From NCBI RefSeq assembly GCF_000004075.3, contig NC_026655.2:2294001-2358000 (forward strand): a stretch of 64,000 nt of DNA, read 5' to 3'. The stretch comes from Cucumis sativus. Its lineage: Eukaryota; Streptophyta; Magnoliopsida; Cucurbitales; Cucurbitaceae. A model generated the notes under the pieces. That model was not told the DNA's origin and ran no database searches. It worked only from the letters and a program-made list of their open reading frames with translations. The first letter of the stretch is position 1. Each line of letters starts with the position of its first letter. The position numbers were made by a program, and so were the translations under genes. Shown piece by piece: positions 1 to 13,511 of this stretch.

Positions 1-20
1 AGGATCGTAGAATGAGTCCT

Positions 21-290
21 TTATCGTAGAGTTTTTTCTTCCTCAAGATGCAAACAAGTATTCTTAAGATCATCATCAACATGAAAGTGATCGATCAAAA
101 TGATGTGTTTTGTAACTTCAACATAAGAAGGAAATCCTAAGCTTGAGGTTAATTTGAGGAATCTTTCATCTTCTAATATGGTCGTGGCTTCTTTGGAAGG
201 GGATTTTTCATGATCAAAAGGGGCTCTTTCACCGGACGAGTTGGATAATGTGTGTGAGAAATGTTGGTTCCTTGAATCGTACCTCTCAAA
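21..290 (-). other. Open frame without ATG, possible terminal exon or coding relic
   Basis: On the minus strand the frame stays open for 89 codons and ends at a TAA at 21-23. It contains no methionine that would make a plausible start. The stretch is rich in charged residues (for example LEDERFLKLTSS and VDDDLKNTC) and reads more like coding sequence than the surrounding AT-rich DNA. A pyrimidine-rich stretch followed by AG lies just upstream on the minus strand, so it could be a last exon, but no partner exon is evident in the next 2 kb. I do not recognise the family. It may equally be a relic of an old insertion. Confidence 0.25.
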
Positions 291-2294
291 TTAGTCATTT
301 TGAAGGTTGAAGCATGATATGTTTTTTTTTTTAATTTAGGATTCTTATCGAGGACACATTACTCACTTTTCGAGAAAAGACAAAACTACTTCCAACATTG
401 CAACTTTAGCATTCTCTTAGTGACATTTTTTGATTAGGAAAGACAACCATTCAATTAATTTTTAAGAAAATGTTAATGGAAGGAATAGTTGTTTGTTTGT
501 TTGTTTTTTATTTCTTGCTTAAAATACTAGTGAACTCTTAGTTGCTATTATGAATGGCAAAAAGAGTAAACCTTGTCCACATTTGGTGAAGTAATTAATG
601 AGAATTAGAATGTATACTCACATTTTTAGGAAATCTACATTTTTATTCTCATGCATTTTAAAAGTTGCAATCAATAAGTTTTATAGTAATTATGAATCCT
701 CTTTTTGAAAGATATAACCAAATCGTAAATCAATTATTATATTTAAATCATTATTCTTTCAAAGTACTACCCACTTTCAAATTTATTAGCAAAACTTGTG
801 ATATGAACAGTAATATACTTGTTTCATTGCTACTACGGCCTATAGAATATTTCGATTCGAAGAGAAAAACAACTTGAGTAATCTAATTTGAAAGGATTCT
901 TTAAAACATTTATTTTTCGAACTTTCAATCGTAGAAATTGAATCTTCAAACTTAAATAAGTGTTAAAATTTGTATCTCAAACTTGCATTGTTGTAGAAAT
1001 GGTAGCACTTAAATAAGTTTAAAGTTCAATTTTTATCATTTAAAGGTCCAATTTCTACAACTATTTTAAGTTTGAAACTCCAACTTTAACAATAATATAA
1101 ATTTGGGAGCTCAATCCTTACCGTTTAAGAATGTAATTGCATCTACTATCGTACTTCAATGGTAACTTTGACAAATTGACAAAATTGTATATAAATAAAA
1201 GGTAATTGCAAAATTCACTATTGTTGCAATTAGCTTTTTTTCTCCTACTATCAACAAATGAAGGTTGAGGAACAAAAGACCATGTCAATTATAGTTTACC
1301 TAAGCTTACTTTCACACACACTAAACTTACTTTCAACCTCTTAAACTTACACCATGGTTTAAAAATGAACTCTTCGGATACAAATCTGTGTGCGTAAGAT
1401 TCCAAAAGTTAAATATAAATTAAAAAAGGAAGAAGAAGTAGGCCTATCACTCCTCTCTCTTTCTGTCAAAATCAAAGAGGTGGACGTGATCCTTGAATAT
1501 TTTGTGTGGTGAAGTTTGGGGTCAAAAACTTGAAGTGGAGAATAGACCACGTCTAGCCATAGACAAAACATTTCAGCTTCAACCTTCCTCCTGACTGACC
1601 TGTAAATTTACAAAACGGTGGCTGACAAAACCATCTGATTAGAGACAGAAAACAGGAAAAACCTTATTCATCAGCATTATTCATGTTAATCAGAAACACA
1701 TATGCCTTACAAAGCAAATGGAATAACAAAAAATCCACTTTCCAAGAGATTGACTTTCAGTTTCAGCACTTTCTCATTTGAAATTGCTTGTTCATGTATA
1801 TTGTGACGAGGCAATTGAAACCTTAACCTTCACCCCTTTCCCAGGCCTCTTCCATTGATTATGACATCAGTACTTTAGTTACTACATGGGTTATTCAAGA
1901 GAGAGCTTCTTGAGTTACACAAGTTTTACTGTTAAATATGTGTTTTTCTTTTAAGATTCTCACTACCAACTCTATGATTGGTGATGTCTGGCCAAAAAGT
2001 CTCTCTTTTCCTCTCTCTCTAATGTTTCTGCTAGTATGATTGTTGATGGGGGTATGAAGATGACAAACAACATGTCACTTCAACTCCCAAAAAGTGGTCC
2101 TCTCTTAATTGATAGTTTCACCACTCACCTCTTTCCCTTGCCCTACACCACATTCTACTCTTCTCTCTCCTTTTTATCTTTTGCCCCAAACCAGACTCTT
2201 GCCCCCCCAGAAAATTAGAACAATTCAGTAATGATTTAATTCATTATTCCCCAAACATTTCCACTCTGGTTTTGAATAACATCACTGGGCAACT
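291..2294. other. Intergenic region and MYB 5' flank
   Basis: No gene is supported here. The last 300 bases are rich in CT runs, as expected of a plant promoter and 5' leader ahead of the MYB gene at 2295. A 60-codon frame at 2036-2218 is out of frame with the MYB and would be at most an upstream ORF in the leader. Confidence 0.5.
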
Positions 2295-3395
2295 ATGTCA
2301 ACTGGATCAGCTGTTTGGACCAAAGAAGAAGATAAAGCATTTGAAAATGCTATAGCCACGCATTGGGGTGAAGAATTGGAAGGGAGTAAGGGGTCAGAAG
2401 AGATGTGGGAAAAGATTGCTTCCATGGTTCCAAGCAAGAACATGGAAGACTTGAAGCAGCACTATCAAATGCTGGTGGACGATGTTGGTGCTATTGAGGC
2501 AGGCCAAATTCCTATTCCTAACTATGCTTCTTCTGTTGGAGAAGAAACTGCTTCCACTAAGGAGAAGGATCATCATCTTCATCCTCATGGATCTTCTGAT
2601 AGTAATAAAAGACCAAATTCTGGTTTTGGAAGTGGGTTTTCTGGGCTCTCCCACGACTCATCTGCCCACGCCACAAAGGGTGGATCCAGGTCTGAGCAAG
2701 AAAGAAGGAAAGGAATCCCATGGACAGAGGAAGAACACAGGTTCGTATATTTTCAACAACTTCAAATACTGGGTCATTTCATAGCGAGCTATATAATTAA
2801 TCAATCAATATAGATATTAAGAAAAGAAAAGACTTGTTTTTGTGTTCTATGTGATATGGACATAGATTCATTAGGCAGTGCAGAATGAGAGAGATTCTTA
2901 AGTATTGCTATTTTCAGGTTATTTCTACTGGGTCTCGATAAGTTTGGGAAAGGGGATTGGAGAAGCATTTCAAGAAACTTCGTTATATCCAGAACACCGA
3001 CACAAGTGGCCAGTCATGCACAGAAGTACTTCATACGATTGAACTCAATGAACAGAGATAGAAGACGATCAAGTATTCATGACATAACGTCAGTTAATAA
3101 TGGCGGTGGTGGCGATGTCATGTCCCATCAAGCTCCGATCACTGGCCACCAGACAAACGGCACGAACCAGAGTAATCCGCCGGCTTTGGGACCGCCAGGG
3201 AAGCACCGGCCTCAGCAGCATCTGCCCGGAATAGGCATGTACGGGGCACCTGTTGGGCAACCAGTGGCAGCTCCTCCGGGGCACATGGCATCAGCGGTTG
3301 GCACTCCAGTGATGCTTCCTCAAGGAATCCATCCCCATCCTCCATATGTTATGCCAGTTGCTTATCCAATGGCACCTCCACCAATGCACCAATGA
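2295..3395 (+). CDS. R-R-type (DIVARICATA/SRM1-like) MYB transcription factor
   Basis: Two exons, 2295-2740 and 2918-3395, with a GT-AG intron, encode about 307 residues. The N-terminal MYB/SANT repeat starts at residue 8 ([14 protein letters not shown]) and includes the [11 protein letters not shown] end. The second repeat runs from about residue 139 ([20 protein letters not shown], the intron splitting the R codon) to about 195. It carries the SHAQKYF signature at 181-187 that defines this plant class, followed by the usual basic stretch. The C-terminal third is rich in Pro, Gly, His and Met and looks disordered. Family members are nuclear DNA-binding regulators recognising I-box/GATAA-like sites; SRM1 acts in salt and ABA responses and DIV in floral asymmetry. 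The role here is inferred from family only. The gene stands alone. Confidence 0.93.
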
Positions 3396-6300
3396 CAATT
3401 ATTTTTTTTCTTTTTTCTTTTCCCCTTCCCAGACAGATTTTTGGATTCGTGGATCAAAATAAGAAGTTGAGGCATAACAAAGAAGAGCAAAGGGTAAAGT
3501 TTCACTTTTCAACTTTTCCATTCACCTGTGATTCTCCAATCATGTTGTGACGAGAATATACCAATATAGAGAGATCCGATAAGTCACCCTTTTTCAGCCT
3601 TTTAAGAACGACTTATGAACATGGAATCCAATTTTCAATTTCACCAATGTTTTTTGATAGTATAACTACCTGCAATAAAATACGAGCATTAGCCGAGAGT
3701 GCCAAGGATCCATTGATTGGAGAGGGGTTGTACTCAGTAAATTTTCAAATGGCTTGCCACAAGAAAATACAGGGGAATTGAATATTGACAAACTCAAGCT
3801 TCAAAATTGTAAGGACAAAGCCCAGTTGTCAAAGAAAATATCTCAAAACTAAGTACACAAACATAACCAAATGTTTCTCAAATATATTTGATATAACTCA
3901 GTCAATTTACTATTTAAGATATCGGTTTCCTGCACCTTCCAGACATTCGAGAGACTGCAGCATCAGATAATGTATCCCACACCTACAAAAACATAGAGGA
4001 AATGGTAGGAGAAGGAATCAAAATTTTAGTGTACGTGGAATCCTCCAAGACATTTTTGCTTTTTTGAGGAATTCATCAATAGAGTGCTTGGTGGGAGGCT
4101 TACAAACCCCTTTAGGAACCCACTAAACCGCTGATATCGTTTTCCCTTAAACGTGAGTTGGTAGGAAGGTTGAGTGACACACAGTTCACAACAGTGGCAG
4201 CTGAATGAGGGAACAGGAGAGGAGGGTGGCGGCCAGTTTCCAACGGTAAAAACAGTGTGTATTGATTCTACTCGTTGTTTAATATACATAAAACCAATAG
4301 TTTATCCATTAGTGTCATTGGTAAATTAGTTTTCAGCCCCTCTAAACTCAAGTTCAAGAATAAATTTTAAACCAATGAATGTTCAAACTGTCCTTGTTTT
4401 GTGCATGTCGCTTTTGAACAAAAATATCTTATAAGGAAAATCCGAAGTCAGTATTTTCATTTTATGCTCTTTAATAATCCTATATATCCTTTTTATTGGC
4501 CAATTTCAAATTTTCGTATTAATTATTCTCCTCTTGGGGTAATTATTTTAGATGATATGCCTCTTAGGATAGTTATTTTAAATGAAAATTCAGATCCTTC
4601 TCCTCTTTTCATTGTAAGCGAGCATTCGTCATTTTACACATTTATTTGTCTTTTAAATGAGGAAAAGGAATTGGCTCAAAAGAAGAAAAAAAACGAAAAG
4701 AATGAAGGTATAAATAATAACAATTATAGTTGAAAATGAGTTGTAAATGATGTCGTATGAATGTATGAATGTATAAATAATAACAATTATAGTTGAAAAG
4801 GAGTTGTAAATGATGTCGTTTATGTATATTAATTCTTACTCCTAGCTAGCTTTGACATGTCATTTTACTTTCAAAGTTCAAGAGTTATAATGAAATAATT
4901 TTAGATTAGTTTTCAATAGTATTTCCAGTCATTTAACACAATTTTCCTACCTCGATTTTGTTTGGAACACTTAAATCTTGTTTTTGATTACTGAACCAAA
5001 AGAGGAAATTTCAAACATACACTACATTAATCTAGAATTATTTACTCTATTCTTTTACAAAATCTAAATGCCTTTGCAACTCCAAACTTTTGGTCAACCA
5101 CATTTAAAGCAACTGCAACATATTACTGTGAAGTTGAAACTCTACACTGATGCACCAAACCCACTTGAACATAGATCTGTTAGTGTATAGATCTCTGCTT
5201 CTCACACAAAAATTAAATAATACGTAGAAGAACAATCTTAATCATTGATTAAGATGATGGGGAACAAATAAGAACCATAGGAACACCATCTTTTCCTTGA
5301 GAAGAACTGAAGAATTTTATGAACCATCAACGGTCAAATCTGTTCCTTTATACATAGATAATCCTTTCCTGAAACAAGATAAAGGCCATCACATTCATGA
5401 CCATGGCTTGTTGGGTCATCTACCTCGTTTTCTTTTTCCAGCTTTCATAGAGAAAAAATGAAAGAATTCAAAGGCATACCAAAAGAAAAAAACCAAGCCT
5501 ACAAAAACTCATCTAAAGAAATGGTTTCCAGCTAAGTAAGATGCTAACTATAGAATAATTACAAAACATCTCCAAAACTGAAACCCAAAAAGAAACATGG
5601 AAGCTCACCGAGGACCAAAAGTTTACTTGAGTTTCTCTCCACCCCTCTAAACACTTGGTTGTTCCTCTTCTCCTACGTATCCTACAATAAAGTACACACC
5701 ACAACAAACCATAAAAAGCAGTCTCTCTTTGAGAGATGGACGAAAAGGAAACTCTTCGATTGTCTTGCGAACATCCCTTTAGTGAGCTAACTCGAGATTG
5801 AGCTCGAAATAAATATTTCCACATGGGTTTCACAAACTAACAACACTAGAAAAGGTGATCCAGGTCTTCCTCGCATACACAAAAAGGCCGAGGTAGCAAG
5901 CATAGACTTCTTTCTCAAAAGCCTATCCATAGGTTCTATAAGCTAAAGCCTGTGATGAAATCTAACCACTAAGAGAAATTATTCAATAATACGCATGCTA
6001 TCTAATAAGCACCAAATATAAATATAAAGCACTTCTCAGTTCTTCCTCTCCACATTAAACGGTGAAAAATTGTTAGCCATACTGCGTTGAATCCCCCACC
6101 GAATAAATTATCCTAATCATAGTGCTCTCATACAAGAATTGGAGTTCACATCTATATACAAAATAAAAAATCACATAAGCACAAAGACAGTTAACTTAAA
6201 GGGCTTTCCATTAACCAAAGGAATAAATCATAAACTAATCACATAACAAAACACACATGCTGTTAATCAGTGATAAATTGTAGAAAAGAGAAACAAAATT

Positions 6301-6525
6301 GCAACCCAATTCTTTTCTTTTCAGCCTACACTAATTTATTCCCAAATCCAGTTCTGTACTCCAGTGCCCTAATTGATATGGAATGATTGGAGTGTTCTTA
6401 TGAGGTCAATTTCTAAAGCCAATGCAGAAAACCCTCGAACTTCAACTTTGGCTCTGTATAATCAGAACACCCAAATAGGAAAAGTGTACGATCCACTCAC
6501 ACTATAGCGAGTCTTCAAGTTCTTT
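3396..6525. other. Intergenic, no convincing gene
   Basis: The start holds the MYB 3' UTR and the right end probably the 3' UTR of the small membrane-protein gene on the minus strand. Frames of about 80-110 codons at 4026-4289, 4401-4733 and 5513-5833 show no recognisable domain and sit in AT-rich sequence. A short direct repeat lies at 4708-4818. Confidence 0.5.
4708..4818. repeat. Imperfect tandem direct repeat, 63-base unit
   Basis: The unit beginning GTATAAATAATAACAATTAT at 4708 recurs at 4771. The two copies match closely over about 48 bases, and the second stops matching near 4818. The first unit ends with short ATGTATGA-like repeats, suggesting slippage. No coding or regulatory meaning is apparent. 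Confidence 0.85.
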
Positions 6526-6812
6526 CATTTGCTCTTTCTTTTTGAGTTCGTTCTCATATTGTTTTAACCTCTCTTTCATCTTCTCCTGCATCAGCCCCAA
6601 AAAGCAAATCAAAACGAAAAAAGAAAAGAAAAGAAACCCACAATCATACCATACATAACCTACAAGTTGATTAGAAATCTGAAATTGAAGAGAAGTGGGG
6701 TTACCTTATAGCCAACTTCAACGCGGTGCATTACATAGAAGCCAAGAACGCCGCCGACAACGGTGCCGGTGATGATCCGAATATAAGCCCATTTACGAGA
6801 ACTGCCGACCAT
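6526..6812 (-). CDS. Small single-span membrane protein of the plant 'ATP synthase E chain' group
   Basis: Two exons, 6812-6705 and 6585-6526 (GT-AG intron), encode 55 residues. The N-terminus is basic (VGSSRKWAYIRI). It is followed by one hydrophobic segment at about residues 12-28 with a GxxxG-like pattern (TGTVVGGVLGFYVM), then a highly charged helix (KEKMKERLKQYENELKRK). Short Arabidopsis proteins of the same layout are annotated as ATP synthase E chain, which from memory include At5g15320 and At3g01130. The GxxxG-bearing helix is reminiscent of mitochondrial ATP synthase subunit e, but membership of the complex is not shown by the sequence. The gene lies head away from the CCR4-like gene on the same strand. 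Confidence 0.78.
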
Positions 6813-8272
6813 CTTCCCAAATTCAGAGCTCTAATTCCTTTTCAAATGGAACTGCTTCGCTGAAGAAACCTGGGGATGGGTATGGATATGGGTAATGGGC
6901 ATGCTCCGCCAACCCGACTCCGCCTAGTTAATGGTTTATTTATTTATTTTGTTTTCTACGAGACACGTGTCAGAAAATCCAAACTTCTCAACTCTAAATG
7001 CTTAATGGCAACAAATTTATTTATACATTTTCAATCTTGCAATAAACCAAAATATTATATTGATCAAAATAAATTACTATTTTTAGTTTTATCATTTAAA
7101 TTAAATTTCAAAATACATATCTAATTTAAATTTTAAAAAATTATAAAAAATAACAATTTTAATCAAATATTTATAATATATAGCAAAATTTTTAGATTCT
7201 ATCAATAACAGAAGTCTATAAGTGACTATCATTAATAGAATTTAAAATTTTGTTATACCTTGTAAATATTTTAATTTATTATGCTATTTTTAAAAATGCT
7301 CTCTTTAAATATTTTCATTATTTTAAATAATTCTTCTTAAAAGAATATAAAAAAATCGAATGGCCCTAGCTAATTTTTTTTTTCCAAATTGTGTTTGTTT
7401 TTTCACCATTTTTCAATACTGATTTTAAAGATCTTAATTATTGTTTATCTCCGGTGTTCATTCGCCACTTCATGGGGTAATTGATTGCTTTGTTGTCGAC
7501 AATGCTAAAAGTTATAGCTCCGAAAGGGTAAGTTGTATAACTTAATGTCTCAACCTTTTCCCAAATCTTTGAAGACGAAAATGGCAAGACTAAACATGCA
7601 AGTTTTAGTTCGGAAGAAGAAGAATCCAATGTTTAAAAATCAATTTTTTTTAGTACAAATTAGGCTTCAAAATTTAAATCAAGGACCTCTTAGTTCTCAA
7701 CATATATCAATACCAATTGAGTAAAGCTTTTGTTTGCAAAATGTATCAACATTTAAACTTTATAGTAGACAATAAATGTTTTATCATTGTCTATCAAGTT
7801 TATCATTGATATACAATGACATTTTGATGGTGGTATTTTACTATATTTAAAAATAGTTTCACTAACTTTTTTCATTCAAGACCATTATCTTCTTGGAGAA
7901 TCCCAAATTGTTTTCTCTTCAACTACCAACACACCATTTCATGAAGTAAATGTCGGGAGAAAAGTGTAGCTTAGCAATAATTAACCTATACTCATTTGAA
8001 AATAACAACACAACATAACCTAAGTTTGAATATTATGATGTATATCTGATTCACCTATAGTTTACAAAGAATACCTTTATACGTATTTCAAGTTCTCTAT
8101 CTAAATACCAATAATAATAAAAAAAAAAAAAAAAACTTAGAGTCCAATTATAGTTTCATTCAAGCAGAGTTCATAATGTTTGAAGGTAGACCGCCAATTA
8201 TTGTGCTTACTTAGATAGCTATTTTGCTGAAAGTCTGAAATCATTACTTGGATGTAGCTATTGGCCATTGCT
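6813..8272. other. Intergenic, with one short coding-like patch
   Basis: AT-rich spacer containing the promoter of the small membrane protein (left) and the 3' end of the CCR4-like gene (right). At about 7531-7625 the plus strand reads FSQIFEDENGKTKHASFS and a run of Glu, which looks like a fragment of a coding exon, but it is bounded by stops and no larger structure can be built. Confidence 0.4.
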
Positions 8273-11200
8273 TTATTCTGATGTTCTTGTAAAGGCAATT
8301 TCAGAAACCAAGGGTAAATGATCGCTGCCCACCTTCTGTAAAAGGAGGATCACATTTTGTTAGATTGCTATCAAGACTGGTGAAGAAAACGCAATGATTG
8401 ACTTGTTCCATCACCATTTTGCTTTTAAAATGTGGTTTTCGAAATAGTTGGACTAAACTGCAAAAGATACTTTTCAGCATTGTAAAAACATAAAACATAA
8501 AGTGAATCGGCACAAAACAGGACTATAAACTTTCAACTACCTCGCATGGAAGGCCGCCTGTTTTCAGAAGAATATCAATTGGAACAGTATCAACAACCCT
8601 TATAGGAATAAGGCCATCAGAGTACCTATATTAAAGGCAATAAAGACTATCACATGAACAGCAGCACCAACATTACAAGTTAAAGCTACTACTATAATCT
8701 TTTCAACTACTAATCACAGCAGCTTACCAAATATAATCGACAGTTCCAAGAAACTTGGAGTGGTAGGAAGTAGCCAATGGTTCATCAGTGGATCCCCGTG
8801 TTGTAGGAGGACCCTGAATGGTGTATATATGATTTTCTTTTTTAATTAAAAAGGAGGTCATAATTTCAATATTTGTTGCAAGAGAAATGAATAAAACTAT
8901 TAACTAATAACAAATAAAAAATTGTAACTAAAAGGGGTAGTGGGAGATACATAGAAACTAACTCTGGAGGTTACAAAAACTTCATACCTTTATTGTAGCA
9001 TAGGAGCTGGTAAGCCTGAAGGGATTCCTCACCACTTTGCAGTCAGCACTGCCAGTAGCAACTTTCACCTCTTCTTCAGTCCACAGACCTTTTGTTTGAC
9101 TAAAAAAGAAGTCAAACCATAGAAGTTAGCTAAATAGACTTTAGTGAAACTAAGAAATACTATAGGCTCGTCAGCTGCATACGAGAACATAATTAGAAAA
9201 GTGAGAACGAAGCCATATAAATCCAACATATTATCCTGAATATTATTACCTTCCCAAAAAGAAAAAAGGTGCGCACACTTCTGTTTTTACACCCAAAACT
9301 TTATCAGGATGACATCCCGATTGTCCAGACAATTCTCTTCGGTCATAGGACATGAAATTTAGCTGTGAATGACATGGTCAATCAAACTACTGGATCAAAC
9401 ACTAGATCATATTATTTCTAGACATAATACATTAATTTTGAGTAATCATGGACTAAGAAGTGTACCTCTGATGATGATAAGAAATTGTATATTGCGCTCT
9501 GCCAACAAGCAGTAAAGGGTTAGACCTTCGTGTTACAGATGAAAATTTGGGAAACTTAATGGTATCTAAATATAGATAAAATTTTGATATGAAACCTCAG
9601 GAGTACTATTGAAATCACCAGCAAGAACAAAAGGAAGATTTCTCCATTTCTTAGAAAGAATCTCTGCCCTTGACAACAGATAACGTAACTGCAATTTAGT
9701 TTTAAAACAAAGAAGAATAAGATAAAATTTCATTTTCTATCCATCATCAAAGAACGTCTAAAAACTTGATACGATTCAATATTGACATAACAAGCAAAAC
9801 CGTCAAAGCAAGAGTCTTTTTCATAACTTCTATTAAAACGTGAGCTTCTCTGTTTTGTTGAGGTTTGTCCTTCATATTCCAAGTTCCTGTGATAGTTTTC
9901 GTTCCTTTTTTCTTTGGAAATAAAAGACTACATACAATTCGAAATCACAAAAAGAAAGTGTGGATACACTTGAACGAATATTGAATGAATATTCACATTT
10001 GAGTAATGTAAATATATTTGTTGCTTTGCTTGGGACTTACTTGACCTAATTTGACGTCCCCCCTGCTTGGGTTGTAAAGCACATGGATGTTACCAATTAG
10101 TAATCTTCTTGATTTAGCTTTGGACATCTGCCTGCATATAGAAATGTTATGTTTGGAAGTTGGTCTCAAATAAATTAAATCTCAGAATTTCAGGTGAATA
10201 TCATAAGAAAATATGAATACAGGCTACTTCAACCGTTGAGGATCCCACATTGGAAATATGGGAGGTATTCATGAGCTACTCTTTTCTTGCCAATTGGTTT
10301 AAAGATGGAATCCATATAAACAATTAGAACTAAACTTTTATCAAACAATAACATTTATTGGCAAACCGATACTTGGAATGAGGATAACTTCAGAATTATC
10401 ACCAATGACATCATTACAACAGCTCAAGCATATGACTGGATGATAATAAATGTCTACCTCTAGCACAGAAAGTTGAGCAACATTATCACGAAGATTGAAC
10501 ATCTTGAATTTGATGCTCTCTTCATCTATCAGTCGAAACCTTGCCAAGTGAAATAATAGATGTTAGATCATTTACTTAAGCATAACAAGGTGTTATACAT
10601 TATCTAAAAAGCCATATCCTCACTTGTCAGCTTTCCAGAATATAGCACATCCATCAATAGCGTCTCCAGTGCGTCTCTGCCATTTCAAATTATTCTTTAG
10701 CATCATATTCAATAAGCTGCAAAAGTTTGGACCCACTAATTGTAAAAGAATAAATATCTAAACTGAACGCAACAATCAAGAACTCCTGAGTGAAGGTTTT
10801 TTCTCTCCCTATTTTGGCTGATGAAATCCAATGTTTAAATAAATATTTAATGTACAAGTTGAATTTGTAAGTCACAAGTTCACACATTACTTTCTCATTC
10901 TAGTGGATGGAACACATCAAATTTAGAAAATGAACACTCACCGTGTATGACCCAACGTAACCGGCTTTCTCCATGATTTCTGAAACATCAAAATACTTGT
11001 CCACTTCCTACAAGGAATTGACAAACAACTACACTTTTCACCTTTCATTACAATAATCAGTAAGAGCGAGCGAGAGAAGATCAAGCTCACCTGCAAGCAG
11101 ATTATATCAGGGTTCCACATAAGAAGTTCCTCACATATAACTCTCTTACGATGGTTCCATTTCAGGTACGGTGAAGGAACATTGGGATATAAACCTCTGT

Positions 11201-12112
11201 GTTTCCATGTATTCCTTTCAGCCAATATGTTGTATGACACCACACTAAACTTTTCTGGAACATCAAATTTCATTGAACATTTGCAGGCAACATTTGAAAT
11301 ATAATCTCTTTTCATATAAATAGCATTCCATAACACATTTGATCAGGTGGCAATTCCATGAAAAACTATAGCCTATTTGTGGTTCTACCGTATTGAATTT
11401 ACAGAATCTATATAATATAATTAACAAAGGATGACCCCTATCCTGCTTTCATGTTGCTGCATTTCAACCCAATCCAATCCCTCTAAACTTATTCTCCTTT
11501 ATCCTTCTAGATCTTTTCATTTCTACTTCTTCACTAACTTTTCTTCTGATATTACTTTAATCACACATTAACAATGTTCAGACGTAGACGATAAAGAATA
11601 AAAAAAAACAAAAAAAAAAAACGTAAAAGGTAGAAAATTGACATAGACGTTAAAGTGGTTTGTGAGTTAGTTACGTCCAGGGACAGAGGAAAAGAACAGT
11701 TTATCGTTAGAGAAAAACATATCTACGTTTGTATTTTCAATGATTTTTGTGTTAATAGCAGCGATTAGCATAGCGATAATGCTGGTCGGTACTTCACTAA
11801 CATTAACTTGCGATGGAAATACGAAACAGAATCCCGTTTAGAGAATTTGGAGAGTTGAAATGGTGTACCTTCAGAAGCGGAAGGTTGATCAGTCTCAATC
11901 CAGTGGCGCAGAATTTGAACACCTTCTTGGTTCAATTGTCTTCGGCCGGAGGGGTTGTACCATCGACGGGTGTAGTAAGAGCTAGTGGTTGATTTTGGTA
12001 ATGACGATGTGGAAGAAGCATCGGCAGCATCGTTAGAGCAGCAAAAGAAGAATTTGGAGAAATGAGAGTGGTGGCGTAAAAACGGACCGCAGCTGAGGAA
12101 GGTAGTGGCCAT
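8273..12112 (-). CDS. Carbon catabolite repressor protein 4 (CCR4) homolog 3-like nuclease
   Basis: Thirteen exons (minus strand: 12112-11869, 11254-11091, 11007-10942, 10676-10624, 10539-10458, 10127-10041, 9688-9596, 9498-9466, 9362-9250, 9099-8988, 8813-8728, 8625-8541, 8335-8273) give 426 residues in a continuous frame. The C-terminal part is an endonuclease/exonuclease/phosphatase domain. It shows SYNILAE, LQEVD (Mg-binding Glu), GNIHVLY, AGDFNSTPE (Asp/Asn), TVDYIWYS and GSDHLPL (final Asp-His). The family removes poly(A) tails; this member lacks the leucine-rich repeats of yeast CCR4. The first ~50 residues are Ser/Arg-rich with few acids and may be an organelle transit peptide. The in-frame codon upstream of the start is TTG, so 12112 is the first ATG. 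The exon 2 acceptor is uncertain: a second in-frame AG about 45 bases upstream would lengthen it. Closest recollection is Arabidopsis CCR4 homolog 3 (At3g18500). Confidence 0.9.
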
Positions 12113-13511
12113 GGTTGCGCGCCACAATCTCAACGACCCAATATTTGGATAGATAACTTTTTCTTATACTTCTTTGTAGCACTTATTTTTGCAATTACTT
12201 TGTGAAAATGACAATAATGTTCCAAATACTTCCTTTTTATTTCCATATATAATATATATGCACACACATTATTAATTGACAAATTTTGTTTTTTTTTTTT
12301 AATAAAAAATATTTTAATAGTAAGTGACGAGAAGAGATGTACAAATAAGTACATCTTTAAGTATTATTGAAATGACAATATTTAAATAAACACAAAATAC
12401 ACTCATCTTTATACGTCTTATTTAATCGAAAAAAATACAATATTATGTGAGCCTCAATATATTTGGAGTAAATCTCCAAATTCAATTAACTTTTTTACTA
12501 AAGTATTTTTAATAATTCTATAAACTAGTACATAATGGCTTAAACTTAATATACTGTTTACTTTATCTTAGAAATGGTCTTAAAGACAATTATAAAAATG
12601 AACGATCGAAGAAAATTATAAATAACGATTTTTTCGAGTGCTAACATTTTTTCTTTCAATTACGCGTTTGATACCGTACGAAGAGTAAAAAAATGTATTT
12701 AATCTCAGACTAATCATTACTCGTGATCAAGACCATAAGCTTAAGGTATTTAAGCTATAAAATAAAGTATTATTCTGTACAAAAGGCCATACGATGTGCT
12801 AAAAAATGACCTTTAACCAACATTGGACGACTTAGAAAATCAACACAAATCGATTAAATAGCTCTCACTCTATTGAAGATGTACTCATGAAGGAAATAAA
12901 ATAACCCCTTAGTCATTCGATATCGATATTACTCGAGTTTACGTTTCTCAGAGCAAACATTTTCAGTTGAGAGAAATATTAGAAATGGAAGGGAACTTCT
13001 CAACCCACCAAGCAACATAATATCAAATAATTTTTACCATTAACATTCTCATTCACATCATTCTCCCTAGGAAAGGCAATGTTGTTGCACTACCATGTAG
13101 TACTAGTGGCTGCCTTAAAGGCCATAAATTAAAATGTACAAATAAAACAGGGGGCAACACATTTGCATATAATGAAAAAGATGGAAGTTAATTTAAACCT
13201 CTCTCTACTAGTATATCAGGGAATTGATGGTATTCTAGCCTTGCAGATGCTAAAAGCAGCTAAACAGAATTACGGGAGTTGCCTACGGAAACTAAAAGTT
13301 AACAACCTGCTGTCCTGAGGACGAAGCTTACATCTAGATCGAGCGTCCAAAAACCTGGAAGCATGAAGAAACCTATGGTTATTTGATAAGATGGAACCCA
13401 AGTTTGAAATTTTGAAGTAAACAAGAAGAAATAAATTATCATTCTTCCATGGAACAGGAAATAAACCTTCATAGTTTATCATTTCAAAGAAAGATGTCTA
13501 CTGTCTATTGT
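12113..13511. other. Intergenic between CCR4-like and ARP4 genes
   Basis: Contains the CCR4-like 5' flank on the left and the ARP4 3' UTR on the right. The middle is AT-rich with no coding sequence I can support. Confidence 0.55.

Noticed and set aside
5513-5833. 106-codon minus-strand frame
   Set aside because: No domain, no supporting exons, and unbalanced composition (runs of Arg, many Trp/Phe); probably chance.
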